Shown in pieces: positions 1-12,148 of a stretch of 64,000 nucleotides of DNA (the first letter of the stretch is position 1; every line of letters starts with the position of its first letter). Below the pieces are notes generated by a model, which did no database searches, was not told where the DNA came from, and saw only the letters and a list, made by a program, of their open reading frames with translations. The stretch spans positions 310,001-374,000 of the forward strand of contig NC_052495.1 in NCBI RefSeq assembly GCF_009730915.1, in the 5' to 3' direction. This DNA comes from Dioscorea cayenensis subsp. rotundata (Eukaryota > Streptophyta > Magnoliopsida > Dioscoreales > Dioscoreaceae). Both the position numbers and the translations under genes were made by a program.

Positions 1-69
1 TGTATGCTATCACAGTATTCACTTAAATCATTGCAATTCACCAACTTATTTTGTAGATTGCATTTGCAG

Positions 70-198
70 GATGGGCAGATAAATTACCATGAATTTGCAG
101 CAATGATGAGGAAAGGCAATGGAGGCATTGGCAGGAAAACAATGAGAAATACTTTGAATTCTAACTTGGTTGATGCTCTTATGGCTGGAGAACAGTAA
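70..198 (+). CDS. Calcium-dependent protein kinase, last exon only (partial)
   Basis: Terminal exon of a CDPK; the rest lies left of the window. The acceptor is ttgcag at 64-69, and the exon opens inside the fourth EF-hand loop (DGQINYHEF, with Ile and the closing Glu in place). It continues as AMMRKGN, then a GRKTMRNTLN tail, and stops at 196-198. CDPKs are cytosolic or membrane Ser/Thr kinases whose C-terminal calmodulin-like domain binds Ca2+ and relieves autoinhibition. The tail resembles the CPK4/11-type subgroup; that is family knowledge applied by eye. Upstream bases 1-69 are intron. The gene converges on the inhibitor gene at 523-1463, about 320 bp away. Confidence 0.85.
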   Translation, partial: DGQINYHEFAAMMRKGNGGIGRKTMRNTLNSNLVDALMAGEQ

Positions 199-522
199 AT
201 CCAATTAGGTTATCCAGTTTTGTATCAAGATTTCTCCTGGTGACATGAAGTTGTGAAGCTAAAAGATGGTTTTCATGAGAATGAATCACGCGTATTCATG
301 AATAGATCACTGCTCACAATTAACAGTTTTGATTAATAAAAGTATTTTATCATGTTTTACTTTGTGCACAGAATTTCATCAGCTACATATCAGGACAATG
401 AGCAGAGGAAGTATAAGAGAAAAGACCTGTTTTATTGCATTTATTTATGTGCAGAACTGCTGCTTGTTTGAGTAACATGGCTGTTCAAGCAGTTCATTTT
501 GAGTCTCAAGAAACCCTGAAGA
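199..522. other. Convergent 3' UTR region between CDPK and I9 inhibitor
   Basis: AT-rich sequence between two stop codons on opposite strands. It contains attaataaaa near 333, a possible polyadenylation signal for the CDPK. No reading frame or repeat is evident. Confidence 0.5.
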
Positions 523-1463
523 TCACATGAAATCTATACGGCGAAGCCTATCTGGTCCAGGATCCAGTTGATAAACCCTCTCAGGCACCACCTGAAGAAC
601 TCCTGGTTGTTCTGCAGAAAAAAAGGAATATAATTCCTATTAAGACATCTAAAAACTGAAGTTCAACACATCAAGAGAAACAATCATAACATAAACATCT
701 GAGATATTTGAAAATTCAGAAAACAAACTTCTTGAATGTCACTTGATTATAGCACTAATGCATCACAGAAAGAATACAACAGTCACCATATAACTCATAG
801 CAGCATTGTCCTCTCCCATCAAAGTACAAAGGCATTTCCCACAACATACACAAATTTACATTCTCAGCAAGAAAAGATTGGATCTTCAGCCTTACAAGGT
901 CCCCATCAAACTCATGGCAGAAGCTTTAAATTTCCAAAACAAGAAAATTTTGGTATTTTTAGTCTTTATTCCAAATCATACTAATCCCAATAAATCTATT
1001 CAAAAGAAGACCTTGACCTCTAAGTTCTGTTCCAAAACATTGATTTTTATCAGAACAAAAGCAAAATCTTGAACTTTTAAACGAAGAGGAATAAAAGAAC
1101 ATACTTGAAAGCTCAGAGACCTGCTTCGGCGTGAGCTTAGCCGAGAACCCACTCGCCGCATGCTTATAGCTATACACCAACGCCTCCCTCGCCGCCTCCT
1201 CACTGTTCAACACCAACAAAACAACAATCATAAACCCTAACCCTAGATTAGAACAAACAGAAGCCCACCCAATCAGGAATGGAACTCCACCTCCCGAGAA
1301 CGGAAGCGAGAGTGCGAATGTGGTAAGCCTCAGGATCTCCCTTCTCGCCTTCCAGCGGTGGCTCCATGTACACAATGTACACGTCGGCGCCGCCATCGCC
1401 GGCGGCAGACGCCAGCACCGACAACGTGAAGAAGACGAGGACGACGATGAGAGACCGCTTCAT
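523..1463 (-). CDS. Stand-alone subtilisin propeptide-like inhibitor (I9 domain, SPI-1-like)
   Basis: Three coding exons on the minus strand: 1463-1291, 1202-1105 and 611-523. They join in frame into 119 residues (360 nt with stop). Residues 1-20 form a hydrophobic signal peptide (MKRSLIVVLVFFTLSVLASA). Residues 28-106 are an inhibitor_I9 fold: DVYIVYM, then YHIRTLASVLGSEEAAREALVYSY, then HAASGFSAKLTPKQV, then PGVLQVVPERVYQL. In plant subtilases this domain is the intramolecular chaperone that is cleaved off. Here no protease domain follows, and the protein ends at DRLRRIDFM. The length and layout match Arabidopsis SPI-1, a stable inhibitor of mature subtilases. I chose the ATG at 1463 because it starts the signal peptide; an upstream in-frame ATG would add 30 unlikely residues. 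Intron 1 carries a telo-box-like aaccctaaccctag near 1235. Confidence 0.88.
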
Positions 1464-1660
1464 TGAGGTCCGCCACGCGGCTCTCGTTGTCGGATCCTTC
1501 TGAATATATCCTAAAAGACTTAACGGATTCGGGCATGAGCGTTGCCAACCCACTAACCCGCTATAGTGAAATTCCTAAATCAGCCTTAAAATTAAAATAT
1601 TAATCAAATGTATTTTTTCAGAATTATTTAATCACTTAGTAATTATTTGTTTGCCAAGAT

Positions 1661-1687
1661 GATATATATATATATATATATATATAT
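1661..1687. repeat. (TA)n microsatellite
   Basis: An uninterrupted run of about 13 TA units, upstream of the I9 inhibitor gene. Confidence 0.9.
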
Positions 1688-2114
1688 TTTTAAAGATGAG
1701 CTGGTAGGCGGTTAAAAACTTAAGAAAATAAGAGCGTACATAATTTTCAATGGGGTAAGTGAAAGTGGAGCTCACATACACATCGGGAACCTGATTACTA
1801 ATAAATTAATATTGTCTTTACCATAATGGTAATAACATCTCATTAAGTGAGAATGATGTGCACATGATTTGAGTTGGACAATATATAACAAAGCTACCCT
1901 TTAACATAACTTTTTTTGTATAGTATTATAATAAAAGCCCTTTTTTTAGTTTATTTATACCAGTTCTTTTTATGTTTATTAAACTTACTTTATATTTCGT
2001 ACGTGTCACCAAAAGACCGGCCTATAGGGTAGGGGTAGTCCCAACCCTATGGCATGGTGGAGCAAGTACGCTTCACTCAATGACACTTCACTCAGACCCC
2101 AGCTAGTTTGTACC
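1688..2114. other. Intergenic, AT-rich, up to assembly gap
   Basis: No supported gene. The last 100 bases before the gap are less AT-rich and look like an uncharacterised repeat; the ORFs that cross the gap consist only of N. Confidence 0.5.
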
Positions 2115-3114
2115 NNNNNNNNNNNNNNNNNNNNNNNNNNNNNNNNNNNNNNNNNNNNNNNNNNNNNNNNNNNNNNNNNNNNNNNNNNNNNNNNNNNNNN
2201 NNNNNNNNNNNNNNNNNNNNNNNNNNNNNNNNNNNNNNNNNNNNNNNNNNNNNNNNNNNNNNNNNNNNNNNNNNNNNNNNNNNNNNNNNNNNNNNNNNNN
2301 NNNNNNNNNNNNNNNNNNNNNNNNNNNNNNNNNNNNNNNNNNNNNNNNNNNNNNNNNNNNNNNNNNNNNNNNNNNNNNNNNNNNNNNNNNNNNNNNNNNN
2401 NNNNNNNNNNNNNNNNNNNNNNNNNNNNNNNNNNNNNNNNNNNNNNNNNNNNNNNNNNNNNNNNNNNNNNNNNNNNNNNNNNNNNNNNNNNNNNNNNNNN
2501 NNNNNNNNNNNNNNNNNNNNNNNNNNNNNNNNNNNNNNNNNNNNNNNNNNNNNNNNNNNNNNNNNNNNNNNNNNNNNNNNNNNNNNNNNNNNNNNNNNNN
2601 NNNNNNNNNNNNNNNNNNNNNNNNNNNNNNNNNNNNNNNNNNNNNNNNNNNNNNNNNNNNNNNNNNNNNNNNNNNNNNNNNNNNNNNNNNNNNNNNNNNN
2701 NNNNNNNNNNNNNNNNNNNNNNNNNNNNNNNNNNNNNNNNNNNNNNNNNNNNNNNNNNNNNNNNNNNNNNNNNNNNNNNNNNNNNNNNNNNNNNNNNNNN
2801 NNNNNNNNNNNNNNNNNNNNNNNNNNNNNNNNNNNNNNNNNNNNNNNNNNNNNNNNNNNNNNNNNNNNNNNNNNNNNNNNNNNNNNNNNNNNNNNNNNNN
2901 NNNNNNNNNNNNNNNNNNNNNNNNNNNNNNNNNNNNNNNNNNNNNNNNNNNNNNNNNNNNNNNNNNNNNNNNNNNNNNNNNNNNNNNNNNNNNNNNNNNN
3001 NNNNNNNNNNNNNNNNNNNNNNNNNNNNNNNNNNNNNNNNNNNNNNNNNNNNNNNNNNNNNNNNNNNNNNNNNNNNNNNNNNNNNNNNNNNNNNNNNNNN
3101 NNNNNNNNNNNNNN
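2115..3114. other. Assembly gap, exactly 1000 N
   Basis: The round length implies a scaffolding placeholder rather than a measured distance. The V-ATPase promoter probably lies partly inside it. Confidence 0.99.
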
Positions 3115-3302
3115 GTTGTTGGTTTTTTGTGTAATTTTATAAAAGTTAAGGGGTATTTATGTGGTATTCATCCACTCCATCTCATGATTTTCATATGCTT
3201 CTCTGAAAGATCAAACCAAATCCGCGAAAAAACCTGATAAATTTCCTCAAAATTTTGGAAACTAGGGTTTCGAAGATCCAGGCTTCCCCGATCTCTGCAA
3301 CC

Positions 3303-5144
3303 ATGTCGACGTTCAGTGGCGATGAGACCGCTCCCTTCTTTGGCTTCCTTGGCGCGGCCGCTGCCCTTGTCTTCTCCTGTACCTCATCCGATTCCGATCT
3401 GTTTCGCCATTTTGGTTTTCTCGGTTTTGGGTTTGATTCTTTTATGGTTTTGTAGGCATGGGAGCGGCGTATGGGACGGCGAAGAGTGGGGTGGGAGTGG
3501 CGTCTATGGGGGTGATGAGGCCGGAGCTTGTGATGAAGTCGATCGTTCCTGTGGTCATGGCTGGTGTGCTTGGGATCTATGGGTTGATTATCGCTGTGAT
3601 CATCAGCACTGGGATCAACCCCAAGGCCAAGTCTTACTACCTTTTTGATGGCTATGCCCACCTTTCTTCTGGGCTTGCTTGTGGTCTTGCAGGGCTCTCT
3701 GCTGGCATGGCGATCGGGATTGTTGGCGATGCTGGAGTTCGGTAATTCTTTGTCTCTAATTTGATGAAGATATCTGAATTTATTAGTGCTAACTTTTTTT
3801 CTTTAATTTCTTTAGATCTGCTTTTTGTTGTGAATAACTATAATTTTTTATACTGTTCTTGTTTATATAACTAAATAAAGCATTGTAGATGCTGCAAAAT
3901 GTTTTTTTTAAAGAAAATTTGGTGTTTGTTGATAATTATATTGATATTGATCTAAACTTGAAGACTTTTGTGGGTGATCAATTTGCTTTTTTGGTTTAGA
4001 GTGGTGATTTATGATAGGATTGATTAGTTCTGTTCATACTTGCACATGATTTAGATGTAATGTGTGTTGTGTTTGAATTTTTACTCTACAGAGTTGAAAC
4101 TCCATGCTTGTATTATTATTGTTGTTATTATGCAGAAGTGGTATCTCACATTTGTTGTTTGTAAATAGCTTTTGTCTCTACATATGGATATGATGAGATT
4201 TTATTTAACGAAGTTTTGTCCACTGTAATGATACATATGATCGATTGATTGGTGCATGATTTAGATGCCATGTATAATGCTTGATTTTTTTTTTCTTTAA
4301 ATGCGGAATTGAAAATCTGTGCTTCAATTATTATATATTTTTCTCAATTGCTGTGCATAAGTGTTCTGTCACATTCTCATTTGCTGTTTGTCAATAATGT
4401 GTTTCTACATATTGATACAATGAGATGTTTTTTGTATGGTTTTATCTACTGTGATGGTAATTTTGCTAATCAAATTTAAGATAGTTGGAAATCAACATAA
4501 TATTTATAAGAAATAAATATATCATAGTATATAGCAAAAAGAGTTGAATAAGAAGTTCAATCAAGCATAATTTATATCTGATCAAATCACAATCTTATCT
4601 GGTGTGAATATTTGGACATTGGCTTTAATCAGCAGTAGTTGAGTCTTTTGTCAATGTTGAATGTGAAGCAATTAGTTTGAACTCAATTATTATTAGAAGA
4701 TGAGTCTATATCAGGAGAATTGATTGTGTTGTGTTTGTAGTTTAGTAATTGTTGACTTGTATAGTAAATAAATGGAAGAGTTTCATAGTTCTGTGATACA
4801 TGACATAAAGAATAGCTAACTTATAAAAACCGTCTTTCTTGCCAAATGTTTTTATCTATCAGAATAACTGTTATTTGGATGCTGAATTATCTCCAGCAAT
4901 CTTTTAATACACAACTTAGGGAAGAATTCCGTGACCAAACTTAATCACTTTTATGTAAGTCACCCTAATTCTGGCGCTAGACTTGATAATTTTCTGACCA
5001 TGTTCATGCAGCGCAAATGCACAACAACCAAAGCTATTTGTGGGTATGATTCTCATTCTCATTTTCGCTGAAGCGCTTGCCCTCTATGGTCTTATCGTCG
5101 GTATCATCCTTTCATCCCGGGCTGGTCAATCCCGAGCAGATTGA
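3303..5144 (+). CDS. VHA-c: V-type proton ATPase 16-kDa proteolipid, subunit c
   Basis: Three exons (3303-3378, 3456-3741, 5012-5144) join in frame to 164 residues, the normal size for plant VHA-c. The protein forms the membrane c-ring of the V0 sector and carries protons across the tonoplast and endomembranes. Four hydrophobic helices are visible at about 12-34, 54-77, 91-116 and 129-155. Residues 44-58 contain the conserved [15 protein letters not shown]. Glu141 in helix 4 ([13 protein letters not shown]) is the essential proton-binding carboxylate. The C-terminus is [10 protein letters not shown]. Exon 1 ends one base into the Cys26 codon and exon 2 two bases into Arg121. Intron 2 is 1270 bp. 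The translation start is preceded by an ordinary 5' UTR directly after the gap. Confidence 0.97.
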
Positions 5145-5640
5145 GAACAGAAGAAGCCAGACTTATGGACATGTCTTATCCACCAGCTACTCTGCAAACA
5201 GAAGAAAATCTTATAAGGCTTTTCATTTATTTTATCTTGTGGTTTTATTGTGATGCCAGTTGAGTCTGAGATACAATAGAGTTCTATTCTCTTCCTGTTA
5301 TTTTATTGCTTATGTATTTTGGTGCTGATGATCCACATTACAGCATTGGCTCTTTCATTCTCATTTCACTTTGGCTTCTTCCTCTTGTTTTAACTTTTAA
5401 CCCATTTTGGGTATGTTTATTCCATAATACCTGCCCTGAATTGAAGCTTGAGTTGTTTTGTGCTACTGTGAAGCATGATATTAATTTGAATGTATACACT
5501 CCTGTTCTAGCCTCTCATCAAGTTATTAATTTATTTATGTCTTCTTCATTTTGGTTATAACTCATTAGATAATATTTTTGTGATGATGTGGGGCATATGA
5601 ATTAGTATGTAAATGTAAGGTTCTTTCATGTCACATGCAG
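5145..5640 (+). other. Probable 3' UTR of VHA-c and spacer
   Basis: T-rich sequence with no conserved reading frame. The 84-residue ORF at 5306-5560 has no recognisable domain and is most likely chance. Confidence 0.5.
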
Positions 5641-5649
5641 CTTGAAAAT

Positions 5650-6012
5650 TGTTGTCTATGTCAGACCACAGTTTCGGTTCGAAATCCCCGGTTTCAGTTT
5701 TATAAATTATAGAATAAGAATCGAATTATAGAATCAAAACCGAACCATTGTCATAAAGTTCTAGTTCTAGGTTCGGTTCCAATATGGTTCCTGATTAATT
5801 AAAATATATATAAAATTATATTATATTATTTATATATTTTTTTATTTAAAAAATAAAAATAGAACTGGAACCTGCTGTTCAGTTTGGGTTTGGATTTTGG
5901 TTTTCAACTTATAAAAGCTGTAACCGAAATTTAAAAATTCTAGTTCAAAATTTCGGTTTGATTTCAATAGTGTCAGTTCTGATTTAATTCTACGGTTTTA
6001 GGTTTGGTCTAC
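5650..6012. repeat. CGGTT-rich repeat, possible degenerate DNA transposon
   Basis: Many near-copies of cggttcg/ggttccg on both strands surround an AT-rich centre. The outer ends (cagaccacagtttcgg at 5661 and tttaggtttggtcta at 5996) are roughly inverted to each other. No matching target duplication was found, so the class is open; hAT-type MITEs often have this composition. Confidence 0.35.
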
Positions 6013-6148
6013 ACTTGCTTGTCACCTGAGTTAATTTGAAAAATTGTGGGTCATAAGCACTATAGGAAACTTTACTTTACAGTAATAATTATTTTATAAA
6101 ATTCCATAAACAATGTTTTGTTAAATAGAAGCACAGAACTGATTCTAG

Positions 6149-6681
<533 letters not shown>

Positions 6682-8832
6682 ACTTCCCTTGGGATTTCCT
6701 AATTCTCTGTGCAAAACTCTTTACATGCATTAGAGGTTTGTATTGATAAGAATTGCATTTCAAAATCATAAAAATAGAATAATAAAATGCTTCATGTGAA
6801 AATTGTTTTTTGTTTTATCATTGATGGTAATTGTTTATGATGGAGCTTTCCTTGAATCTCTAGTTCTCTGCATGTGCTGCTCATTGCATGCATAAGTTGT
6901 TTCTTTTGATGAGAATTACATCCAGACACATAATTTTGAGCTACTGTGGGATAATAACATGCTTTCTGTGAAAATTGCTGTTTGTTTGATCATTAATGGG
7001 AATTTTTTATGATGAATACCTGAAATCCTGTATATGAACTTCCTTGCAATTTCTGCTTTTCTGCATGTGCATCTATTGGCATACTTGATGAGAATTGCAT
7101 TGATACACATGATTTTGAGCTACTGTGGGATAATAACATGCTTTCTGTGGAAATTGCTGTTTGTTTGATCATTAATGGAAATTTTTTATGATGAATACCT
7201 GAAATCCTGTATATGAACTTCTTTGGAATCTCTGCTTCTCTTCATGTGCATCTCTTTGCATGCTTGATGAGAATTGCATTCATACATATGATTTTTAGCT
7301 ACTGTAGGATAACAACATGCTTTCTATGAAAATTGGTGTTTATCTGATCATTGATGGAAATTTTTTATGATGAATACCTGAAATCCTGTATATAAGTTCC
7401 TTGGAATCTCTGTTTCTCCGCAGGCGCATCTCTTTGCATGCTTGATGAGAATTGCATTCATGCACACAAGTTTTCGGCCACTGACTGTAGGATAATAACA
7501 TGCTTTCTCTGAAAATTGATGTTTATTTGATCATTGATGGAAATTTTTTATAATGAATACCTGAAACCTGTATATGAAGATTCCTTGGAATCTCTGCTTC
7601 TGTTCATGTGCATCTCTTTGCATGCTTGATGAGAATTGCATTCATACACATGATTTTTATCTAATTCAGGATAATAACATGCTTTTTATGAAAATTGGTG
7701 TTTATCTTATCATTGATGGAAATTTTTGATGATGAATACCTGAAATCCTGTATATGAACTTCCTTGGAATCTCTGCTTCTCTTCATGTGCATCTCTTTGC
7801 ATGCTTGATGAGAATTGCATTCATACACATGATTTTTAGCCAGTGTAGGATGATAACATGCTTTCAATGAAAATTGATGTTTATCTGATCATTGATGGAA
7901 ATTTTTAATGATGAATACCTGAAATCCTGTATATGAACATCCTTGGAATCTCTGCTTCTGTTCATGTGCATCTCTTTACATGCTTGATGAGAATTGCATT
8001 CATACACATGATTTTTAGCTAGTGTAGGATAATGATATGCTTTCTATGAAAATTAATGTTTATTAGATCATTGATGGAAATTTTTTAGGATGAATACATG
8101 AAATCCAGTATATGAACTTCCTTGGAATCTCTGCTTCTCTCCATGTGCCACCCTTTGCATGCATAAGATGTTTCTTTTCATGAGAATTGCATTCAGACAC
8201 TCGATTTTTAGATACTGTGGGACAATAACATGCTTTCTGAGAAAATTGCTGTTTGTTTGATCATTGATGGAAATCTTTTATGATCAATTCCGAAAATCCT
8301 GTGTATAAACTTCCTTGGAGTCTCTACTTCTCTGTACAACTCTTCACATGCATAAGATCTTGGTGTTGATGAAAATTGAAATCAGACACTTGATTTTCAG
8401 CAACTGTAGAATAATTAATTTGCTGTTTGTTTGATCATCCATTGAAATTGCTTATGATGATTGCTCGAAATTCTGTATATGAGCTTCCATGGATACCCTA
8501 CTTCTCTGTGCATCATTTTATTTGCATAAGATGTTTGTTTTGATGAGAATTGCATTCAAACACATTATTCTCAGCTACTTTAATATAATAAAATGCTTTT
8601 CTGTATGAATTGCTGTTAATTTGATCATTAATGGTAATTGTTTATGATGAATGTCGTAAATCCTGTATATGAACTTCCTTGGAATCTCTACTTCTTGCAA
8701 CTCTTTTCATGCATAAATGTCAGTGTTGATAAGAATTCGCATTCTATTATGTGATAATAAAATGCTTTATGTGAAAATTGCAATTTGCTTAATCATTACT
8801 GGGAAATGTTCATTAGGATGATTCCATAATTT

Positions 8833-9944
8833 TGTTAGTGCTGTTGCTTGATGCATTGGTGATGGTATGATATGGAGCAAAATTAATACTATTTTGAGAA
8901 GTTTGAATTAAGATATTTGCAGGGGAGATGGTATGATGTTTGATGTGTAATAAATTAAAAGACTTTAATTTTTTTATTGAAAAAGCTTGAATTGGCATGA
9001 TGGTATTTTCAACATGTTGTATGAAAATATTTTTGCATATTATTCAATTTCAATCTTCTGAATTTCTATTTTGTGGTGTGATTTTGTAGCCAAATTATCT
9101 TATGGGTGTTGTTGAATTGAAGAAAATTTGATTATACTCTCATTGCATCATTTTTGCTATTTTGGATTAATATATAAACAATTTTTTTTTTTATCAACAT
9201 GTATGAAAATATATTGCATATTATTCAATTTTAGTCTTCTGAATTTCTTGAATAAACATTGTTTAAAAAAAAAATGTTATGCTTTTATTTTCCAAAAGTA
9301 TCCAAATAAATAAACTTCTTGGTTTTTTCACAACCCATATATACTAAAATTTCTGTTAGATTTTCACTGTAGAGTTTTTCTTAAAAATATATATAATAAT
9401 AAAATTAAATTAAAATTATCATCTGTAAATCATTTTTATGTTTAAAAGAATTTTACAGAAAAAACTTTAAGATATTACTATTTTTTTTAAAAAAAAAAGA
9501 TAAAAAGTTGTTGCCATATATTTAGAAAAAACTACTTTGGATGGGGTTATAAATAAACTGTAAATAGGAAACAGATTACCAAATTACTTGTCAAAATTTT
9601 AATATTAGTTAAACCATTATTATTATTATTATTCAAAAAAACATAAAGAAAAAATTATCATCATGTCTATCTACTATAACTGGTGTATCTCTATACCATT
9701 TGTCCTTCGCTTTTATTGCTTATAGATTTTATCGGAAAAAAATATCATCCCATAGACAGTGTTAAGTTAGGTCAGAACCAAGTCAGTTAATGATTTACAA
9801 AATTTCAATTAATCAAAATTATACTGATATTTATCAATGTAATATTTAAAAAAATGATTTAAAAATATATTTTAAAAAAAACAGACAAAATCAAAGAGTG
9901 CACAAAATAAGGATATTGTAATCTCAAGCAGTTAACTGTAAGCG

Positions 9945-9975
<31 letters not shown>

Positions 9976-10341
9976 GATAGTCCGGGTGCTAACATCTTAA
10001 TATAAATTTTGCTTAAAAATATTTACTTTAGATGTCTAAAAACAGATTTGGTTATTTCAGTTTTCACACAATTATTTAAAGCCAAAATTCGTTTAATCAA
10101 TTATTTAGTAATTTTTTTCGGTTAAAACAAAGCTAACTAATTATCCCTTCATTTACTGAATTTTGTACTGTCTTTGCTACACAATACTCAAAACGGTTAA
10201 TATGAAAATGGACATGCTTTGAGTCAAGTTTCCGTTTTATATATATATATTAATGTTTCTGGTCAAATACTTTCAGAAGTTTTTTTATAATAATCAAAAT
10301 TTATTTGTTTAGACTCTTATTCTTTTATAAAACATATATAA

Positions 10342-10372
<31 letters not shown>

Positions 10373-11530
10373 GACAATGTGTACAAATTATCCAAACACA
10401 TATGTTTTTATTATTATTGAAAATCTCAATTCTACATTAAGAGATTAAGAGAGAGTCAACTTCTGGCATGGGAGTGAAATGCTTTACCAACTAAGGTCAT
10501 AAATAAATCATATATTTATAAATATATTTATTAAATAATTTTATAATTATATATTCGTCATGTTACACATGAAAACACATAATAACTTAATAAAATCTTT
10601 GAAGTGCTTAAATCTATCTACAAACCCCTTAAATCTCTGGTCAGTATAAAAACAAATTTGAAGTCAATATATTTAAACCGGTCTATCAGCCACCAAATCA
10701 CGAAAACTTTTTGTCAACACCGATTTTATCGGATCGAATAGTCATTTTAGTTCGGCATAAAAATATATCAAGTAAATATTAACACACATAATAATCGGAA
10801 CATATGTCTTGTTATCACATGGCACATATCAAATGGTCAAAGATTTTACATAATATTAATTAAAAAAATTTTCTTAAATAAAAAATATTTATTTATATTT
10901 TTAAAAATTATTAAAAAAAAATAAAATTTAAGAAATGAACATGCCATGCCATGCTACCATCATCCGGGGAAAAGGACAAGACATACATGGTAATGGTTTT
11001 TGACTGTGCCTACTTCTCAAGTTCCCACGTTACTATAAAGTTCGTAGTCCTCTATTGACATTTTCCCTTCTTTTGTCCCTTTCTCATTTATTCATTTTTT
11101 TTTTTATTTTTTTAAATAATTAATAACATATTAAAAATAAAAAAATAAAATAAAATTAGTTGGAATTTAATTTCCATTCAGAACGGATATAAACAAGTAG
11201 TTACATTCAGAGTTTGTTGCCTGATTATAATTAAGATATATTTTTAGTTAGTTTCAAAAATAAAATCATATGGATTTGAATCAATACAAATTCGTACACC
11301 GACTTGTAAAATCACTAGAGATTAATATTTACCACCTACCACATATCAAAATCAACTTTTTTAAAAAAAAAAATTAAAAATTAAAATAAAAAAAAATAAC
11401 AAAGTTACAATTGGAGTTGGTTAGCGAATCCCAACTTTTTTTTATATATATTTTAATTCTTAAAAATATATAAATAAATTTATAAAAACTTCAGAAAAAT
11501 AAAGTGAATTGTCCTTAAAAATGTTATATA
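8833..11530. other. Long AT-rich intergenic stretch
   Basis: About 2.7 kb with no supported gene, dominated by A/T runs and short microsatellites: (TA)n at 9948-9974 and (TTA)n at 10346-10371. A possible tRNA-derived SINE remnant lies within it and is listed separately. Confidence 0.6.
10455..10502 (-). repeat. Possible tRNA-derived SINE remnant
   Basis: On the minus strand, accttagttggtaaagca resembles a Pol III A box, and about 25 bases later gaagttgactct resembles a weak B box. The 3' body could not be delimited. Confidence 0.3.
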
Positions 11531-11532
11531 AA

Positions 11533-11597
11533 TGGGAAACGGGGAAACGGAAACGGAAACGGAAACGGAAACGGAAACGGAAACGGAGGGAAACGGT
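11533..11597. repeat. (GGAAAC)n hexamer microsatellite
   Basis: About nine ggaaac units in tandem with slight interruptions, 560-620 bp upstream of the ARF start codon. Confidence 0.9.
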
Positions 11598-11699
11598 CCT
11601 CTTCTCCGTCTAAACCGAGGTTGAAGACGTAATGACGAAAACACCCTCAATTTAAATTCTTAGGACAAATAAACCCGTATCCCGAGAAGGACATGAGGA

Positions 11700-12062
11700 C
11701 ACGTGCCGAGACCATCACCGTTCAATTGCTTTAACTTTCGTGCAAAGTCTGATCAAAACCCGCTTGACTCGCTGTCATTGTTCAAACGTGCAAGTGGCTC
11801 AACAAACAAACAAACAAACTAATCAATTAATTAATTAAATTTACAAAATCTTATTAATTCCAAAACTAAATTGTTCCTCATCTTCCCAACAAGATAAAAG
11901 ATATGAGAAAAATTTTTAAAAAAAAAAAAAAAAAATTTAAGAATGAAATTAACCAACCATTCCGGAAAAACATAACAACATGGGAAGGGGCATTACTGTA
12001 ATTTTACAGGTGTTCCGTGTCCGCTCTCAGGGACGGCACTGTCTCACTCTCTCACTATAAAT
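11700..12062 (+). promoter_or_regulatory. ARF upstream region with G-box and TATA box
   Basis: A G-box core cacgtg lies at 11700-11705. A TATA box, tataaat, lies at 12056-12062, 87 bp before the ATG at 12149. A telo-box-like aaccctaaccctaa at 12137-12150 touches the start codon; such boxes are common near plant transcription starts. A poly-A tract lies at about 11917-11935. Confidence 0.6.
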
Positions 12063-12148
12063 GGTCCGACCACCTCCCGCGATAACACCCTGAAAAACCT
12101 CCCCTTTTTTTGCTGCTTCTTTGTTCTCTCGCCGGAACCCTAACCCTA

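Noticed and set aside
2049-3142. Long ORFs of 344 and 361 residues
   Set aside because: Composed almost wholly of X because they cross the 1000-N gap.
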